Positions 11,526-26,023 are shown, counted from the stretch's first letter. The stretch: 64,000 nt of DNA from Whalleya microplaca (GCA_022497155.1 MU385741.1:186001-250000); one strand, 5' to 3'. The notes: generated from the letters alone by a model not told the origin. Numbers and translations: made by a program.

Positions 11526-13644
11526 TCACGGATCTCTCTTCCTGGCCTCGCCGCCGCCGACGCGACGAAACTTCCTCTTGTCCTTGCGACTCATCTTAGT
11601 CTTATCACGCGTTCCCTTGCCGCCCTCCCAAAACCCTCTTCCCTTCTTACCAATGACGCTTCGCCCGCAAAACACACAAGCCTCGACCGCGTAGTTCTGC
11701 TCTCGGCTGCACCAGCCGCAGATCATGCGGTTCGCCCACTCCTGGGGGTGATCTTCCGCTGCGTCGTGGCACTTGTCGCATGGGTGCACTTTGCTGCAGC
11801 ACGAGAACCGAAACCAGCGGTACGAGCGCTTGTAGTGCTGGCAGGCGCCTCGCTCCGGCAGCGGTTCCCCGGCATGCAGTCCCAGCTTCTCCTGCCGCCG
11901 TCTCGGACCCATCGTCGGCGGCAGCAGGGATCCGTGCGTGATGGCGAGGAACTTCACTTCGGGGATCTTGAAGGTGAACTTCCCGTGGCACTCACGGCAC
12001 ACGTTGGTGACGACCTCCCCGCGAACCGACACTAGCCCCTGACTTGGAGTTGAACATCTCGCACATGTGGGGACGAATGTACTATGCGAGATATGTTAGT
12101 ACGTATTTCAAGTGAAATGGGAAGGATGAATACCTAGGAAGCATATCGGCTACAGTACAGCCGTATACGTCAATGAATCCAGCCCGAATCGAGCTTTGAT
12201 GCACCATCTCTTGCCGGAACTTAGCTGTGAATGCTGTAGCGCACTTTTTGCAACTGGCTGCTTTTTCCGCCTCGGGCTTGAGTCCGGTGATGTCGTTTAG
12301 GGTCTTACAACGCTCGCATTTAACACTAATATTCAGAATTGCTATCTGAAGCAACTCAATACTGTGCAGTTCGATAGATGGGAACGATATAGAAGTGCCC
12401 CTCTCAGCCTGATGTGCAGCTGACAAGACGTTTCCAGTTGTTTCGCCGACCGCCACGCCTCCATCGTCGGAGTCATCATCTGAGCCCGACAAATCGTCAT
12501 CGGAGACATCTGATTCTTCGGACTCACTACCGGAACCCCACTCTGGTGGTCGAGGTATGAAATGAATATGGCCTTTTCCTTCTTCACCTGCAGTGCTGGC
12601 AGGTGTCTGGTTGCTTGGACTATCGGTTGTTGTATTAGAGACTTCGTTGACACGTGCTTCGATCTTCTTCCGTGCTTCTTGTGCTTGCCTAGCCATTGTA
12701 TGAATATTCTGCGACAGATAGTTGAGGTGGCTCGTCAAGGTCATTTGGCGCTGCTGGGCAGCTTTTGTTGCAAAGGCCTCCTCCAATGCCTCCGCATCTT
12801 TTGACTCTACATCGTTTAGGAGAATCCTGAGAGCTTGCAAAGGATATAACAGGGGAACGATCAGCTGTACGGACTTGATTGGTTGCAGTCCCACCGGCAA
12901 TTCTGATCGTCGTCTTGGCTCTATTGGTAACGTGTAGACAATTCCATCAGCAGATTTTTGGTAGATTGACATTCGGCCCATTCGAGACTCCAGCTGTCTG
13001 ATCTCTTGCGCTCGCCTTGCTTTGGCGCCCGCAATTTGCTCCTCTGTAAAAGATGCCTCAGGGACATACGAACTCCTGGGTGCTGTGGTTGGCTTTGATG
13101 GCGCGGATATCTTCTCAGGTGAGGCGCCGCCCAAAGCGGTGGTAGGTCTGTCTTCATGTCTCGTGTCTTTAAAGGACATCAACGTTATAGTCTCCGCCTT
13201 CTGTTCCGAGAGAAACGCCTCAAGATTCTTGTCCAAGGCGTGGGTCAACGCTAAGAGAGTTGCGCCTTTCTGATCCTGAACAAGCCGATTCCATCCTCGC
13301 TCAATGTTGAGGCTGAATCCGCGCGGGATATCTTTGTTCTTGACCCGAAGAATAGGGGCTTCCTGGGGGTATGAGGCAGGAATTTGAAGCTCGCAATCTA
13401 GATAATCCAGGTCGAAAGGAAAGTCTGGATCGGACGGTTTCAAGTGGAAACGCACGTTTGTAGTCCCATCTCGTAGCGTGTTCTCCTGAGGAGAATATCG
13501 CTTCTTTATCTGGTTCAGTTGGTACCTTCGCGGGTCCTGCGTGTGTGAATCGGGGACTGGCTTTGGCACTATGCGATTGGCAGAAGCTTCAGGCACTGCC
13601 TGGCCGCCACCGCTTGATCCGGCAGGGTGACTTGTTGATAACAT
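11526..13644 (-). CDS. CHY zinc-finger protein with N-terminal RWD-like region
   Basis: Two exons, 13644-12134 and 12081-11526, are joined by a 52-nt intron (GTATTC...CATAG). The product is 688 aa. Residues about 35-135 look like an RWD-type fold (a peptide rich in YPxxxP-like turns, SYPQEAPILRV). A Ser/Asp/Glu-rich acidic stretch lies near 375-400 and a CxxC...CxxC pair near 455-485. The CHY zinc finger occupies about 580-648, with ACQHY, a following aromatic segment, then CCxxxxxCDxCH, ICGWC and CVFCG pairs. The tail is Lys/Arg-rich. CHY domains bind three zinc ions; in animals and plants they often sit beside RING ligase domains, but none is present here. Exon 2 opens with a further CxxC that the splice restores (FVPTCARC), which supports the intron. 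Role in the cell is unassigned; protein-protein or ubiquitin-pathway work is inference. Confidence 0.9.
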
Positions 13645-16600
13645 GATAAAGTTGAATCGGATTATGTGATGAGAGGAGAAGAAAACTGTTCTGGGAGCAT
13701 TGACCCTTGCTCGTCCCTGAATGAGTTTCCGCTAACAACGTCTTGAATCGAAATGAGTCTTACGCTCGAACACCACGAGATAAATGAGATGAGCTGACTA
13801 TCTAGAAGAGTGGCAAACCTACACAACGATGTATTTCACTAGCTTTGCATTGCGATGAGTTGGTATGAGTTGATATGATTCCACGCCGAGATGACTCAAC
13901 TAAGTTGATAGCTTCACCAAAGATCCATAAGTGTGGCAACAGTCTTTGGTGATGCACATAAAGAGATGCCCTACAGCCGTTGACAGTTGCGGCTAAGACC
14001 GGCAGCTTCTGGGTGCATGAGATCCACAATGATTATCTAATTATTCGGTGAGCTCACTGATTGGATTCACTTCACCTTCTCACCTACTTCTTCACCTTGG
14101 TTATTCTGCAATGTAATCAATACATATTATCTTCATCGACCTTATGAGTTCACAGGTTCTTTTAAACTCATATTATATTTACTTCCTATAACGTATAGCA
14201 TCACGTAAAAAGTTGTTGCTCTGAGGCAGTCTACATTAGTTCGCGGGAGCTGTTGAGTTTGCTTGAATCCAACCATATGAAGACATTTGTTCTCGATTTC
14301 TCCAATTGATTTCTCAGTACTTATTATACGAGATGGCAGCAGCTTCTAGATGCTTGAGGGCCTAACATATATTAAGGGAACTTTATTTCTGCTTCCCTGC
14401 TTCCTCCCACGTGGGTTTGGGAGGTATGGGATATTTATCCATATTAACCAAGATCCAATACATTACCCTGAGCGCAGCGTAAATGAACGCGTGAGAATTC
14501 TACCAGGTCACGAGTAACAGCTAATTTTGAAAATAGTAGAACGGTCCTTTTCTCGAAGTTGCAATATATTAGCCCTGATCATGCGGAGGTGCATCCCGTC
14601 GCTGTATGCCGGGTAGTCCCTTGAAGACAAGCGCACTCTAATCTACCGTCGGTAGTCTAGTCGCGGATTTCCGTGAATCCTCGAATCCTCAACGTCGGAG
14701 TGTTGGATTCTAGTCCCCATGTGAAGCACATGCCCAAAGGATATCGCAGGTTGCATTGTTGGGTCTTCTTATACCCTAGCATTCACAGATGGGCTCCTAT
14801 ATATTCACACCGTCCGTCTGTTGTTCCATCAATGAAGACATTAGATGAGAACACAACATCTTTTAGGTCTATGTGAGTCTCATTGCACCGCCGGTGAGCC
14901 CCAGGAGAAATATCGTTGGCTGAATCTCCGTTGAGCACCGTGACACGGGTTCATTACGACGCTATGCAGCCATGTGCAAGATAATCTATTTCAGGGAAGG
15001 CGGATAGGTGAGTTCGGACGTACTATGCAGCGGTTACTTTGGAATGGCAGATCCCCATGTGATCCGAGATAACCCAAAGAATGGGAGAACTCTCCGCACA
15101 GGGTGAAGTTTGCAGAAAGGATTGGCGTAAGTAGGTATGTATGTATGAGGCAAGGGATGTCAGACCGTTGACTAAGCCAGCATCACTCTGTTGGGTAATC
15201 TGCCGTATCTTGCAGAGAACTACCGCAGCGGCATCTGCACATACTACTAGTATGCAAACATAAAGCCCGAGACGCTGAAGATAGCACAAGGCCTACTACC
15301 CACCAGGTGGCAAAGGCAGGCGTACAAGAGACGCCTCGGACGCCCGATCACGAGCAAGCTAAGATACAGCGTGCGCGATGAGATCCGATGTAGTGATAGC
15401 ATGTATTATGGAGAGATGTATGCGATAATCCAATAGAATATAATTTGGCCGCGCTTGCAATCGAACGAGCAGCCTTATAGGCTAGATAACTTGTTCGCGG
15501 TGAGATGGGGAGGAATGCGCCGAGTCCTGCTGTACCCTCATCATCCCAGGCTATCGGATAGGAATCTAGCTATATTTACGATTGCATCGTATTGGTCCTT
15601 GAAGTGATAATCATTACCCTGGTCAATAGAATAAATATAATGTATTTATTTATTCCTTGATTTATTTATTTTATTCAATTTATCTCTATTTTGCACATCT
15701 CCTCGTCTGCTGTCGCGTTCCAGGCAGTTGATTGATGGAGTGGCATGCCAGCTCATAAAGCACCTGACCTCCCACTTTATGCAAGTTGGGTCAGGCTTTC
15801 CAGTGCGGCGGTGAATTGGCATATTTTAGGTAGGCCATTGTGTGTCCAGCGGGCATCCAAGGCTGCCTACCTAAACAGGCAATGAGTGAAATACAGGCTG
15901 GGCTGGGAGGGACGGGGCCGCGACGGGACGTACCTCGTCTGCTTGCCCTGCGGATAATTTTCTGGACATGTGATGCGAATCACGACATCGAAGGATGAGT
16001 TGGCAGCCGTGAAGGGGGGCGCTAGATCTTAAATGGCGCAGACCCTGATCTCGCTCACTGATCTCGTCCAACGCCTGCGGTTTGATGCTAAAGATGGAGT
16101 GAGTCACTGGACTGCTTCGAATAACCGTTGTCGTGAGCCGATAGGTGCGAATCGGAAATAAAACGTGGGAGACATGGCGGAAGACGTGGCCGAGATGCTC
16201 TTCTGACAACCACCACGCCTGCTCAAGGAGTGTCGAGTTCCGGCCAGTTGGCGCAAGTACCTTTTGGAAATGGAGGGCTTCGACTATGGTGGGTGGGTAG
16301 ACGGGGGCAGGCTTTCAGATGTGGAAGGCGAAAACGATAGCGATAACAATAATAAATAATTCATTTTCTGGAATTTATCGACTATTATTAATTGATTGTA
16401 TTTATTTTTACGGGATTTACTCAAGCTGAAATTACACCCCTGACTATTGGACCGCCTCACAGATAAACGTATAGAAGTTCCGAGATGTTGATCTCTCTGT
16501 CTGCTATTGGCTTCTTACAACCAGCTAAATCTGTATCATCATGACTACCACAACGCATGATATTTCGTACATATGGTGACTCGTACATAAGTGACTCAGC

Positions 16601-17599
16601 CGGCCGTATTCCTGTAGCACTACTATATCATCTTGCATATGTAAATAGAGCACAGTAATGCACATACTATAGTAGCTTCCAGTAGTACTTGAGGCTTTGT
16701 TAGTTATCTTCAGCGGGGTAAGGTAGAAAATAGGTAGCAGGTCAGCCTGCCTGCGGGGTTCTATGGGGTTCAGTGGACAGTGAGATTGGCGGTGCCGTGG
16801 CTGGCTATCTGATCTACTCAGCCCATATGTATTGACCGTTTACAAGCCACAAGATAATGATTGTCGATGAAAACATGCACGAGACAGCTAATGGTACCCA
16901 AGTATTGGTTGTGTTTTCCCCTTGAAAAATCCATTCTATTAAATAGATAAAATAAAATAATTAAAATATTCAATTAAGTTCTCGTTGCAAACGATTTTAT
17001 TATTCTTCTGTTGGGAAGTACTTCGGTCACCTCCTACAGTACCTGCTAAGCGAGCCCAACCTAGGGTTGACTTATCCCCGTGTCTTAGATTGACGTGGCG
17101 GGTCACCCGTCTCAACCCACACAGCACACACAACCTACTTACATGTATGTACTGTCTAGTACGTAGTAGTTTGAAACAATGACGACAGGCTCGTCCTTCT
17201 TGGTAACCTGGCGACTTGTTTTGGCACTCGCGAATAGCCAATGTATCCTTGAAGCCCAGATCTCAGACCGATTAGATCCCTATCAACCATCCTTGTCCGT
17301 GTATCATGAGAGAGTCGTCACAGCCGCACATCGAGATAACAGCTTATGTAGACTTCGATATCAATGCCTGATTATGATACGATTGTTGATATCAGGTGTG
17401 GCCAATCGCTCCCAAGATCAACGTCCACGAGCTGATATTCATATGCTATAATATTCACTGGCAACCATGATCCAGACGGTCCAGAGGTTCAAAAAGATTA
17501 ATTGCTATATGTAGTGTTACATGTACACTCTGGGTCACATCGCTAGCTACCTTCATGTGTTGCTGTATAGATATAGATCGCCATCAGTTGTCTCCGGCC
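13645..17599. other. Intergenic, no gene seen
   Basis: Nearly 4 kb without a supportable gene. The longest frame (15871-16209, minus) has no splice partners and a composition unlike real proteins. There are AT-rich tracts at 15625-15690, 16330-16400 and 16925-16990. The 3' end of the secreted protein gene borders on the right. Confidence 0.5.
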
Positions 17600-19156
17600 C
17601 TAGATGTACTTATGTGTACCATAGCACTCCTCCCCAATGGGGATGTCAGTGGTATACACTACATCCTGCCATGAGCCTGTAACGAACGCGTCTACAGCCA
17701 GGTTGAGAGATGAGCGAATATTCAGCCCATTGTTGCACGTGCTATTTCCCTTCCAAATCATTCCACCAGCAATTCCTCTTCTGGTCTGGTTCAGCACTGC
17801 GGTTATCTCGTTGATGACCGTGGTTTTTGCTGTGACTCCCCCTGCGAGATGATATGCGCCGTTCAATATGTCAAGCTCCAAATCCACAGTTGAGTTGATG
17901 AAGGGGTTTACCTGGACTCTGGCTTTATCTGTGCTGCTGATCGTAGAGTTGAGGTGTGGTGTCCACCCGGTGATCTGTGTCTTGTTGCTGTCCGAAAAGT
18001 CGACGTGAATAGAGCCGTCAGGTAGCACCAGCGAAATGTTGGTGCTCACAATTGCGGCATCTTTAGTATCAACAGCAGCACCTATGCCCCAAAGGAACGC
18101 CGGTCTTATCGTGATGATGTTAGGAATGTCGAGTACGTTGAACCGAACAGGGTCAGGGGAGAACACATAATCACTGCTATTGCGCGGCCCAGTGAAGTTG
18201 AAGGTGAGTGCCACGTTAGAGTCCAAAGCTGCATCTATGTCGAACGAAAGACCGTCAAGCTGATGACTTACAACATCATAACTGAGGTGGCCCCAGAATG
18301 TGACATTGTTACCGAAGTATACGCCATTCGCCGAAACACTGAAAGACGGCGAATCGGAGAATGTCACCGAATTCGCGGGTACCGAGACGTTGGCGTCGAT
18401 GTTTACTCCAGGGTTGTCCAACGTGAATCCCTGGCTTGGGAGCAGCCCGGCTTGGTTTTGGGAGAAATCCACATTTATGGAAGCTTTTGATATTTGTGAG
18501 CAGTAAGCCTCCATCTCTTAGGAGCATTGAGCTTACCTGCAACACTCGCAACATCCGTCTTCTCCGTGTGCGCAGCTACGATCATAAGATCGTTGTTCCA
18601 ACCGAGACTATTGACCCAGTAGAGTCCCCTCTCATGCTGAGCATCGCAGTTTCCCATGTGATTAGTGATGAGGACAAATCCCCCTTGTTGAGGCCATTCT
18701 CTGAGGCTGCGTTGGAATGCAGCGGTGTCGTTGAAGGCAATCAAGACTGTATCATTTGCACATGTGACTTTGGCTGCTCCTATCTTCTCTAACACCACGG
18801 CAGGATGACCCTATTCCATGATTAGGAGTCAGTAATCAGTAGTAAAGCCAAGGGATAAAGTAGATGTGTGAAAACGCAGAGTCATATTTCGGGAGAAAAC
18901 TACCCTATTATGTCAAATGGGAAAATAAGAAATACCTGACACTGACTGGCTTTAGAATAATGCCGACGGTGCTATGGGTGTTTGTGTTAGGTCCCACGAT
19001 ATAGTCCAAGCTGATATTAGTAGAGGGCACGAGGTTAGAGAGCGTTCCCGTGCCACGGTCAGTAGCTGCTGGACCAGTGCTGCGTTCCAGGGAGTCACCC
19101 AATGCCGAAGCTACGGCAGTAGCTAGGAAAGCTGAGCAAGTCAATTGGAACTTCAT
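17600..19156 (-). CDS. Secreted protein of the fungal DUF7029/DUF7223 type
   Basis: Three exons: 19156-18947, 18810-18537 and 18483-17600. The donors are GTCAGT and GTAAGC, and all phases agree. Product 455 aa. Residues 1-20 are a clear signal peptide (Met-Lys start, hydrophobic core, Ala-Ser-Ala end). Residues about 70-165 resemble the N-terminal DUF7029 module (VVLEKIGAAKVTC, then WVNSLGWNNDLMIVAA), and the third exon resembles the C-terminal beta-rich DUF7223 module. There are more than ten Asn-x-Ser/Thr sites and a few Cys. Proteins of this architecture are secreted or cell-surface proteins of moulds without a known enzymatic role. The first donor is less certain: GTATTT a few bases further on is also possible but would break the phase with exon 2. 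Confidence 0.88.
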
Positions 19157-20645
19157 TCTCAAGATTGCTGTGCTGTCTTTCCTTGATTGAGGGAGGTGGC
19201 GGACTGTGAAAGAGAGAGAGAGAGACTCGGGTGAGATATTCACAGGTGGGATTATCAAAAGAGAGAGGGATGAAGATTACATGTAGGTATAAGAGGAACA
19301 GCCACGGAAGAGGAAAGTGTATGAAGTCCCTACGTCAGAAAGATGGAGATAGGGGTAGAAGAAGGGGCGTTGTACGTAAATTCCGCTAGATTTCCGCAAT
19401 GAAGGAAAGCGAGTCCTTCTTTCCACCCCGTTTCCCAATCATACATGCACGTGTATATCGCTCTCTCTGGGTACCTTGCAGTCTTCTTTCTACACTAAAT
19501 ACATATGCCGTTCAAGGTAGGTACATGTATCAAACCTTAGGATACCTGGTAGCCGGCACATGGTCACGTTGTTTTGAGCAGGTACAGGTAGAATGAGCCG
19601 CGAATACAGAGTCGCGATTTCTTCTTTGAAGAAGACATTTGATGTTATGAAGAAGCTCCCATCCAGGACATGAGTCACCTGAACCTGCAGAACATTCAGC
19701 GCTCACCCTTGTAGCTATCAAGGGGGGAAAAAAACCTCGTAGTGTTAATAAGGTAGATTAAGCACTCCAAAGCCTGAATCCTCCTAATTATCAATGTATA
19801 AGTAAAGATAGCAATAATAAGCATGCCATGTATGTTATCTTTACCTGCTTATGAGAATGGTTGTTCTCTGCTACAGCATGTGTACTACCTTAGGCAAGTA
19901 GGTCGGTAACAACCTGGAAGCTTCCAACTACTCATGAAACATCTGTATTGTGGTGTAGTTTCATCTACCCATATATCATGACGAAAATGTCAGTAGGTGG
20001 CGAGCACTGAGGTCATATCTTGCACAGCTGATGCTTGTTAGCGCGCCGAATATCTAGAAAAGGAAGCAGGCCTTGGTTGAGTAGATGGAAAGAGACACGG
20101 CGATGTTAGTGGGCAGGGGATCCCAAATTTAGGTACAGCTTCTCGATCTGGGAATAGCTATGCCTAGGTAAGCGAGAACAGTAAATAATCAAGTGACATA
20201 AGCCACGGATCTCGATTATATCGAGTATAGTTGTATCAAGCTGTTTGCTAAGTATAAGGGGCTACAGTTGAGTTATCACGTCCTCCATGAAACAACACGA
20301 ATGAACCTGGCGCCGGACAAGGCCGAACAGTGTCGAGTAACCATGATTGTATACCTACTGCCTTCTAATGAATAATGAGCACGACCATCTATGAGTTAAG
20401 GATATTATTAATTACCTACGTAGACTTTAGGATGGATTGTCGTGATGTCCGCATTAGGTATCGTCGGGCCCATTTTATATGTCCTTCATTGAACAGGGCA
20501 TGCAGCGCACCGCTATCGTCCGCAGCCCTGAAATGAGTGATCGTACAAATAAGAGTTATATTATCAACCGCAGCCGCACTCGGTTTCTGTTAGCTGCCAA
20601 CCTCTGCAGATGGAACAGCTCGCAACTTACGCAATGCCAGTGATA
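19157..20645. other. Intergenic, promoter of secreted protein gene plus unknown
   Basis: The first 250 bases upstream of the secreted protein start carry a short (GA)n run near 19210-19224 and A/G-rich sequence typical of fungal 5' leaders. The rest has no open frame of note and no repeat I can see. Confidence 0.5.
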
Positions 20646-21935
20646 CTACCTCCGTCGCCGACGTAGCTGTGTAGTTCCCTGGAAAGTATCCGGATCGATT
20701 GGCACGCTGTTTGAGCCTACATATCTATTGTTTCTACGATACTCCAACTTCCGACGTATTCGGCGCGCTTTGGCGTCTTCCTCGTAACGATCCGTGTCCT
20801 CGTCGGAGGAGGACTCTAAGATCTCTGCGGAATCGTTCCATAGCGACGTCCGCTTGCGCCGCTCTATACGTATCCGTTTCAATATCTGTAAAACTGAGGA
20901 GGAAGGTGACTCTGAGAGGCTCCTAGACTCCTCATCGGAGGATTCTGCACGTGTCCCTTTCAGTATATGCGAAACTTCTTCGTCGGACTCTGATATCCCT
21001 GGTATGATCATTTCTGTGCTGTTCCTCCGGGAGGACGGATTTTTCGACTTATTATGCATAAGACGGACTAAACGGAAAGAGGGATCCAAGCCCTGCCATG
21101 TGATGCCCGTCTCTACCTCGATATCAGAGTTGTCGCTAGCTGCTGGGTTATGGGGCTCAAGTAAAACATAAAACACAGATGCGATCAACATAAAGATAAC
21201 ATTGTGAAGGGGTGCCAACATGGTGTGAACCAGCAATGCGAGCAACAGGAAGGCAAGGAGAGATACTATAATGGGCTGAAATGGCTGTTCTGTATCGGTG
21301 TGATGACTGTAAGAACTATTGTAGCTGAGTTCGGGAGGTGACCATAGCCATCGTTTCCACTCTCCTCTGTCGAAATTTGGGGGAGGTTCCAGTGACATGT
21401 TTTTCGCTTTCTCGCAACCTGGCGTTCTCCAGTTATGCTATCACATTTCTGTTAGCCAAGTTTAAGTGAATCTCATCTGGACGAGACTAACAGCTTCGCA
21501 GGTCTCGAGGAAGTCCTTACTAGCTGTCCATTCAGCCAATCTCACCGCTTTTCGGCCGTCATATGCGGCTGAAATTGCTGGCCACAGGGAAACTGCTGCA
21601 ACAATGAAGGTCATTACAGCTATAATCCGAACGATGAGTTCCGTCCTCTCTTTTCCAAACTTGCGAGTAACCATATGAATTCTAGTTCGCCAGTTCATTT
21701 TAGTTAGTGGCTGAGAAGCGATCTGGCTGCGTGATGGAAGCACTGAGTGTTCCACTGCAGTTGAGGCCTGGCTCATCGCCGGTTCAGTTGAAGGAAGGCC
21801 CGATGCATCTTGGTCATTATTAGATGAGTTCGAGGACCTAGTTGACAATTGCGTTAACTTGTGATTCTCGTGTCCGGTGTTCTCTTCATTTCGCTCAACT
21901 GATCGCGAGTCCTGGATTCGAGATCTTGTAGGCAT
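20646..21935 (-). CDS. Integral membrane protein with acidic cytosolic tail, function unknown
   Basis: Two exons, 21935-21492 and 21437-20646, with a 54-nt intron (GTTAGT donor, GCTAAC branch site, GATAG acceptor). Product 411 aa. The first in-frame ATG is taken; further upstream only a TTG start is available. Residues 1-75 are polar and Ser-rich. A first membrane segment follows (RIIAVMTFIVAAVSLWPAI), then the conserved-looking block AYDGRKAVRLAEWTASKDFLETCE that the splice continues into HNWRT. Two further hydrophobic segments lie near 190-235 (IIVSLLAFLLLALLVHTML and VIFMLIASVFYVLL). The last 150 residues are highly charged, rich in Ser/Glu clusters and Arg/Lys. I recall this WTASKDFLE-type block from uncharacterised fungal membrane proteins; no activity is known. 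Confidence 0.85.
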
Positions 21936-24900
21936 GACTTGAATCTGGTGGTGTTTAAACCGAGAATACCTCTTCAACGATATACAGATAGCGCCGACGC
22001 TTCGGTGTGATCGTGGTGAGAATGACGGTGGGGGGAGTGAAAACCCTAGGGACAAAGCTTCTCGAAGTGCCTAAGGCTGAGTTCGTCGTATCATTCCCCC
22101 ATTCAGCTACGACTTCAATATGCATATGCATGGGTCCACCTCATTCCCATGGAACCTGGTATCGCCTACTGCAAGACTCCTGCTTCGCCTCTCTGGAGGT
22201 TACCACAGCCAAGGTAAACATCGTTCGTGTGTCCTGCAAATGGCTGTATGCGGGCAATCTATTAAGACATTGTCAAGAGCCTTACGCACCCGGGACTGAG
22301 GAAGTCCTGAATCGTTGACCTCCATTAGGAAGTACCCCCTCAGTTGAAGTGCGCCATGAAAATTTCTTCTAGCAGAGGAGACAGTGTCTCAGGCTGCCAT
22401 ATATCTTAGATCGGTCACTGATAAATATAATGAGAGAGACAGATACTATACACGGTGCTTAAAGCTGCGCCCAAGAGTCAAATGGCAATAAGCCCTGAAT
22501 TCCTCCAGCACGAAGCTATTGGTGGTGTGCAAAAGCGATAGTCATTGTTATTGTTGTTGTTAGAAATCAGGTGTGTGATGTTGCGATTGCTGCTAGCTGT
22601 AGTAATGGGTGTGGGGTGTTTAGCCGGCTACCCTCCCACGACAATATGTTACTGAATTTGTAGTTCATAGGTTAGTAATATCGTATGGATAAGATACTTG
22701 CCTCGAGTGCTTAAGCTTGTTATTAGTTAATTCGTAGTCGTGGTGTCTATAGCTGAATAGCTGTGACTGGACGTTGTGTCTTACCTCATTCATACCGACT
22801 CGAGTGGCCATTACTGACTTAGATTTTATAGGCGTGTATATAGTTGCTCGAAAGCTGGGGGTCATATCAAGCATATGAGAGCACCTGTCTCATTTCACTG
22901 AACAATGTTCATTGGGTGCCCCTTTTCTATCCGCAAAGCTCAACTCCCTCAGGCTGCCAACTCAAACAGACCAAGCTATTCAAGGCAAGACAGTATGGAA
23001 TGGTTTCGATAGTGATCTGTATACCCAGTCTTGCAGATATAATCGCGCCTACTATAGAGTATCCAAGATCTGGAGCTGACTTATTCGAGTCGTAGTGTTT
23101 CCAAATAATCTGCCCAGAATATACTATGCTTAAAATTGATGTGTGGTCCTGATTCAGTTCATGGACTACAACGATGCTGTCGTGTACGAGTAGAATTGGA
23201 CTTGGATCATAGTCTCACAGAACTAAACCCCATAATGTAATCCTCTCCATAGAATACAGTGACTATAGTAGTCATCTGTTCTAAGGGAAGTTGCTGCCTC
23301 CGGTCGTTTCTCAGAGTATCGAGCCCGACGTACCTTCCAGAAACTCGAAAGGAGCAGGATACCAGGCGCGAAGGCGAACGCATTGCGCAAAAGTGTTACA
23401 GATTATTGTAAAGACGGATACGCTATACTACGAATGTATCATGATTATACTTGTGAGCATAGCTTGCCAGCCTTAATCAGATATATGATATATACGGACC
23501 TTCAAGACGCCCAAGACTCTGCAGGGACAACCAGTCGGACTCGCTGATGGTTGAGCTCTGTTTGGAGTAAGTGTGAGGATAGCAGAATTGCGAGTCTAAT
23601 GGCCGTAGGAGCTAATTGCGAAGCCCTGACCTGACAAGGCCTTGTATCTGGCCAACCTTACAAGAGCCAGCAATAGTTGCACATGTTGTGATATAGAACA
23701 ACATAACCCAACTTTATCTCATAGGCCGCGAACACATCTCAACTTCTAGACAACTTCATGCCTGGTTCCAATACTTCTAGCCATTGAAATAGGCAGTAAT
23801 TCGTTGTGCTTACCAATGCTATTGGTGCTGTGCCGTGTTGGATTCGTTGTCACATTGCTGGTCAAAAGATAATTTTGGTCCTTGATGCTGACTTCAATGG
23901 ACATCTGGAACATAGGAACGTGGGGCTTGGTGAACGCATTTGTATGGAATATAGTATTCAATACGTAACCGGGGCGTAGGTAGTTTGAGCCTGTTTTCTT
24001 ACGGGTATGCTGATATGTTTAAAGCTGTGAGCATGTGGCAGGCTTGCTGCACCGTATCGACATCCAAATAGTAGTGGAGGACGCGAATATTGGAAAGGCG
24101 CAAGAATCGTACTAGCCGAGAGAACGATACATCGAGTTCAACGCCCATTAAAATTTCTACTTACACCGAAGATATCTCTTGCGGGACCTGACGCACTCGT
24201 TTCTTCAAGACATGATATATTTGGCACTGAAACTTGATAGGTATAACTTTAGAACATCGTTGGAGTATGATATCGGTGGGTACTCTTCTGTATGAGGTAA
24301 GCCCCGACAAATGGCCTGAGTGTCAAGACAACCAAGAGATCGTCGTGTGGGAAGGACCACCTGGGTAAATCCACTTGCTCCTTGCATTGATCCCCTTAAC
24401 CATGGGCTGGCTGCTTGTGGCTCGACGTCGTGATTGACGGGACTTTGACAATTCCTAGGCCCTTATCCTCTTAACCTTCTGGAACGAGCTCCAGGTCAAC
24501 AACAATGTTCTTCTAGTCCTCCTAGGCGTTCAAGGGGGGAAATGGCGTGTTTCTGGCCTGAGAAAACCATCATATGAAGAGTGTTTGAGACAAGTGTTCA
24601 ATACATGCCGTAGTAGAGAGCCACGCATACTTGGAGGTTAGTGAGGACATGCTAATTGTTCGTAGAGCTTTGAGGACAATCTCGTGCTCTCAGATGGCAG
24701 ATTCAGATCTGACAGCTGCCAGCTCTCTCGGGAAAGGTGCGACAAACACTGACCATGCAAATCTGATAGCTAATTCTGTCGCAGGAAGTCATTAGGGTTG
24801 GCGAGATGGGATGACAGGGACGCTAAAAAATTGAGTGGATATTATGGTTTTCATTCGTGTATCGGACGATCTTGAACGGACTGGAGGCCTTCAGAAACCA

Positions 24901-26023
24901 CCAACACCTAACAGCGGGGCATATATGCTTCGTGGTTCACTCGAGCGTGCTGCTTTACGCAATGAAGGTCGAGTGGATTTTAACGAAATGGTTATTTGCG
25001 ACCTGATCTCGGAGTGGACGGTGGGAAGTCCTATTGGGCTGAATCATCAGTCAATATCAAAATATGAAACAGCCATCGGTGTCCTAGTTGACTCAGCACG
25101 CAATTTGGTCCTGAATATGATCCTATTAATCTAGATGTTTTGGTCACCAGCTGTCTTACATGCATTGACATCCTGCAGCTTGTCGAAAACTGACAGCCCG
25201 AGAATAGGGGTCTATTGGAACACTGGGAACCTCGGTTCTGGAATTGGAACAGGCTAATGAAGAAAAGGACAGCTTGGAGCTGTGTTCGAGGTAATATACT
25301 TTTAGCAAATGACGAAAATAGCTTAACCGTTAGATAGGCGCCATAGTCGTCGGCTGTCAGGTCGCCAAGCTCGCTTGGCTTGCCTTGTTGGCAGTTGAAA
25401 TAGCTAATAATACGAGGCAGGGTTCGATTGCAAGAACGCTCAATGCCCTTGACCCGTTGGAACGTGCTGGCGTTCAGGTGAATGACGGAGGTGACTGCTT
25501 ATAAGCAAGTTCATGCATGTAGGGAAATTCGACATCAGGCATTAATAGCATTTTTAAATCAGATGAAGGACACCTCTTCACCCTCTTCTCTGAAGGCGAT
25601 GAGGATGATGCTTAGCTACCTAGCCTAGCTATGTAGCTAGCTTTGCTAGTGAAGGTAGAGAGCTTGGCAGGATGAATGACTGGCGCTGACTGGGCGCCTG
25701 GAGAGCTGTTGTTGAGGACCGTGCGTCATGCATGGGGTTGATTAGTAGCCGGCGCTAAAGGAATAGCGTGTATGCTTGTGGTGCTGTCAGGGAGCTTGAT
25801 AGGTTCCACTTTCCTAGAGATATCATCCCCCAATTTTAATCTCTTCGATCCCCCCAAAGCAACTTCCAAGCTTCTCAGCCATCTTTTCTTCCGCCACCCG
25901 GCTGCCATCATCTGAACAATAAACATCTGCCCACATCGCATCGCATCTCTTGTTCGTCTTCCCTCATCAGTATCTTCATATTCGAAACCTTTCCTGAACA
26001 GTATCATCATCATCACCGCCATC
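21936..26023. other. Intergenic, no gene supported
   Basis: About 4 kb. Frames such as 24835-25134 (plus) start with GTG and cannot be extended by splicing. Some stretches (24660-25500) have the texture of decayed coding DNA, with short protein-like segments ended by TAG/TAA, but no family is recognised. The final 300 bases before 26024 are pyrimidine-rich and probably hold the promoter and 5' leader of the next gene. Confidence 0.45.

Noticed and set aside
15871..16209. 112-aa open frame on the minus strand
   Set aside because: Composition unlike a protein, no start context and no extension by splicing.
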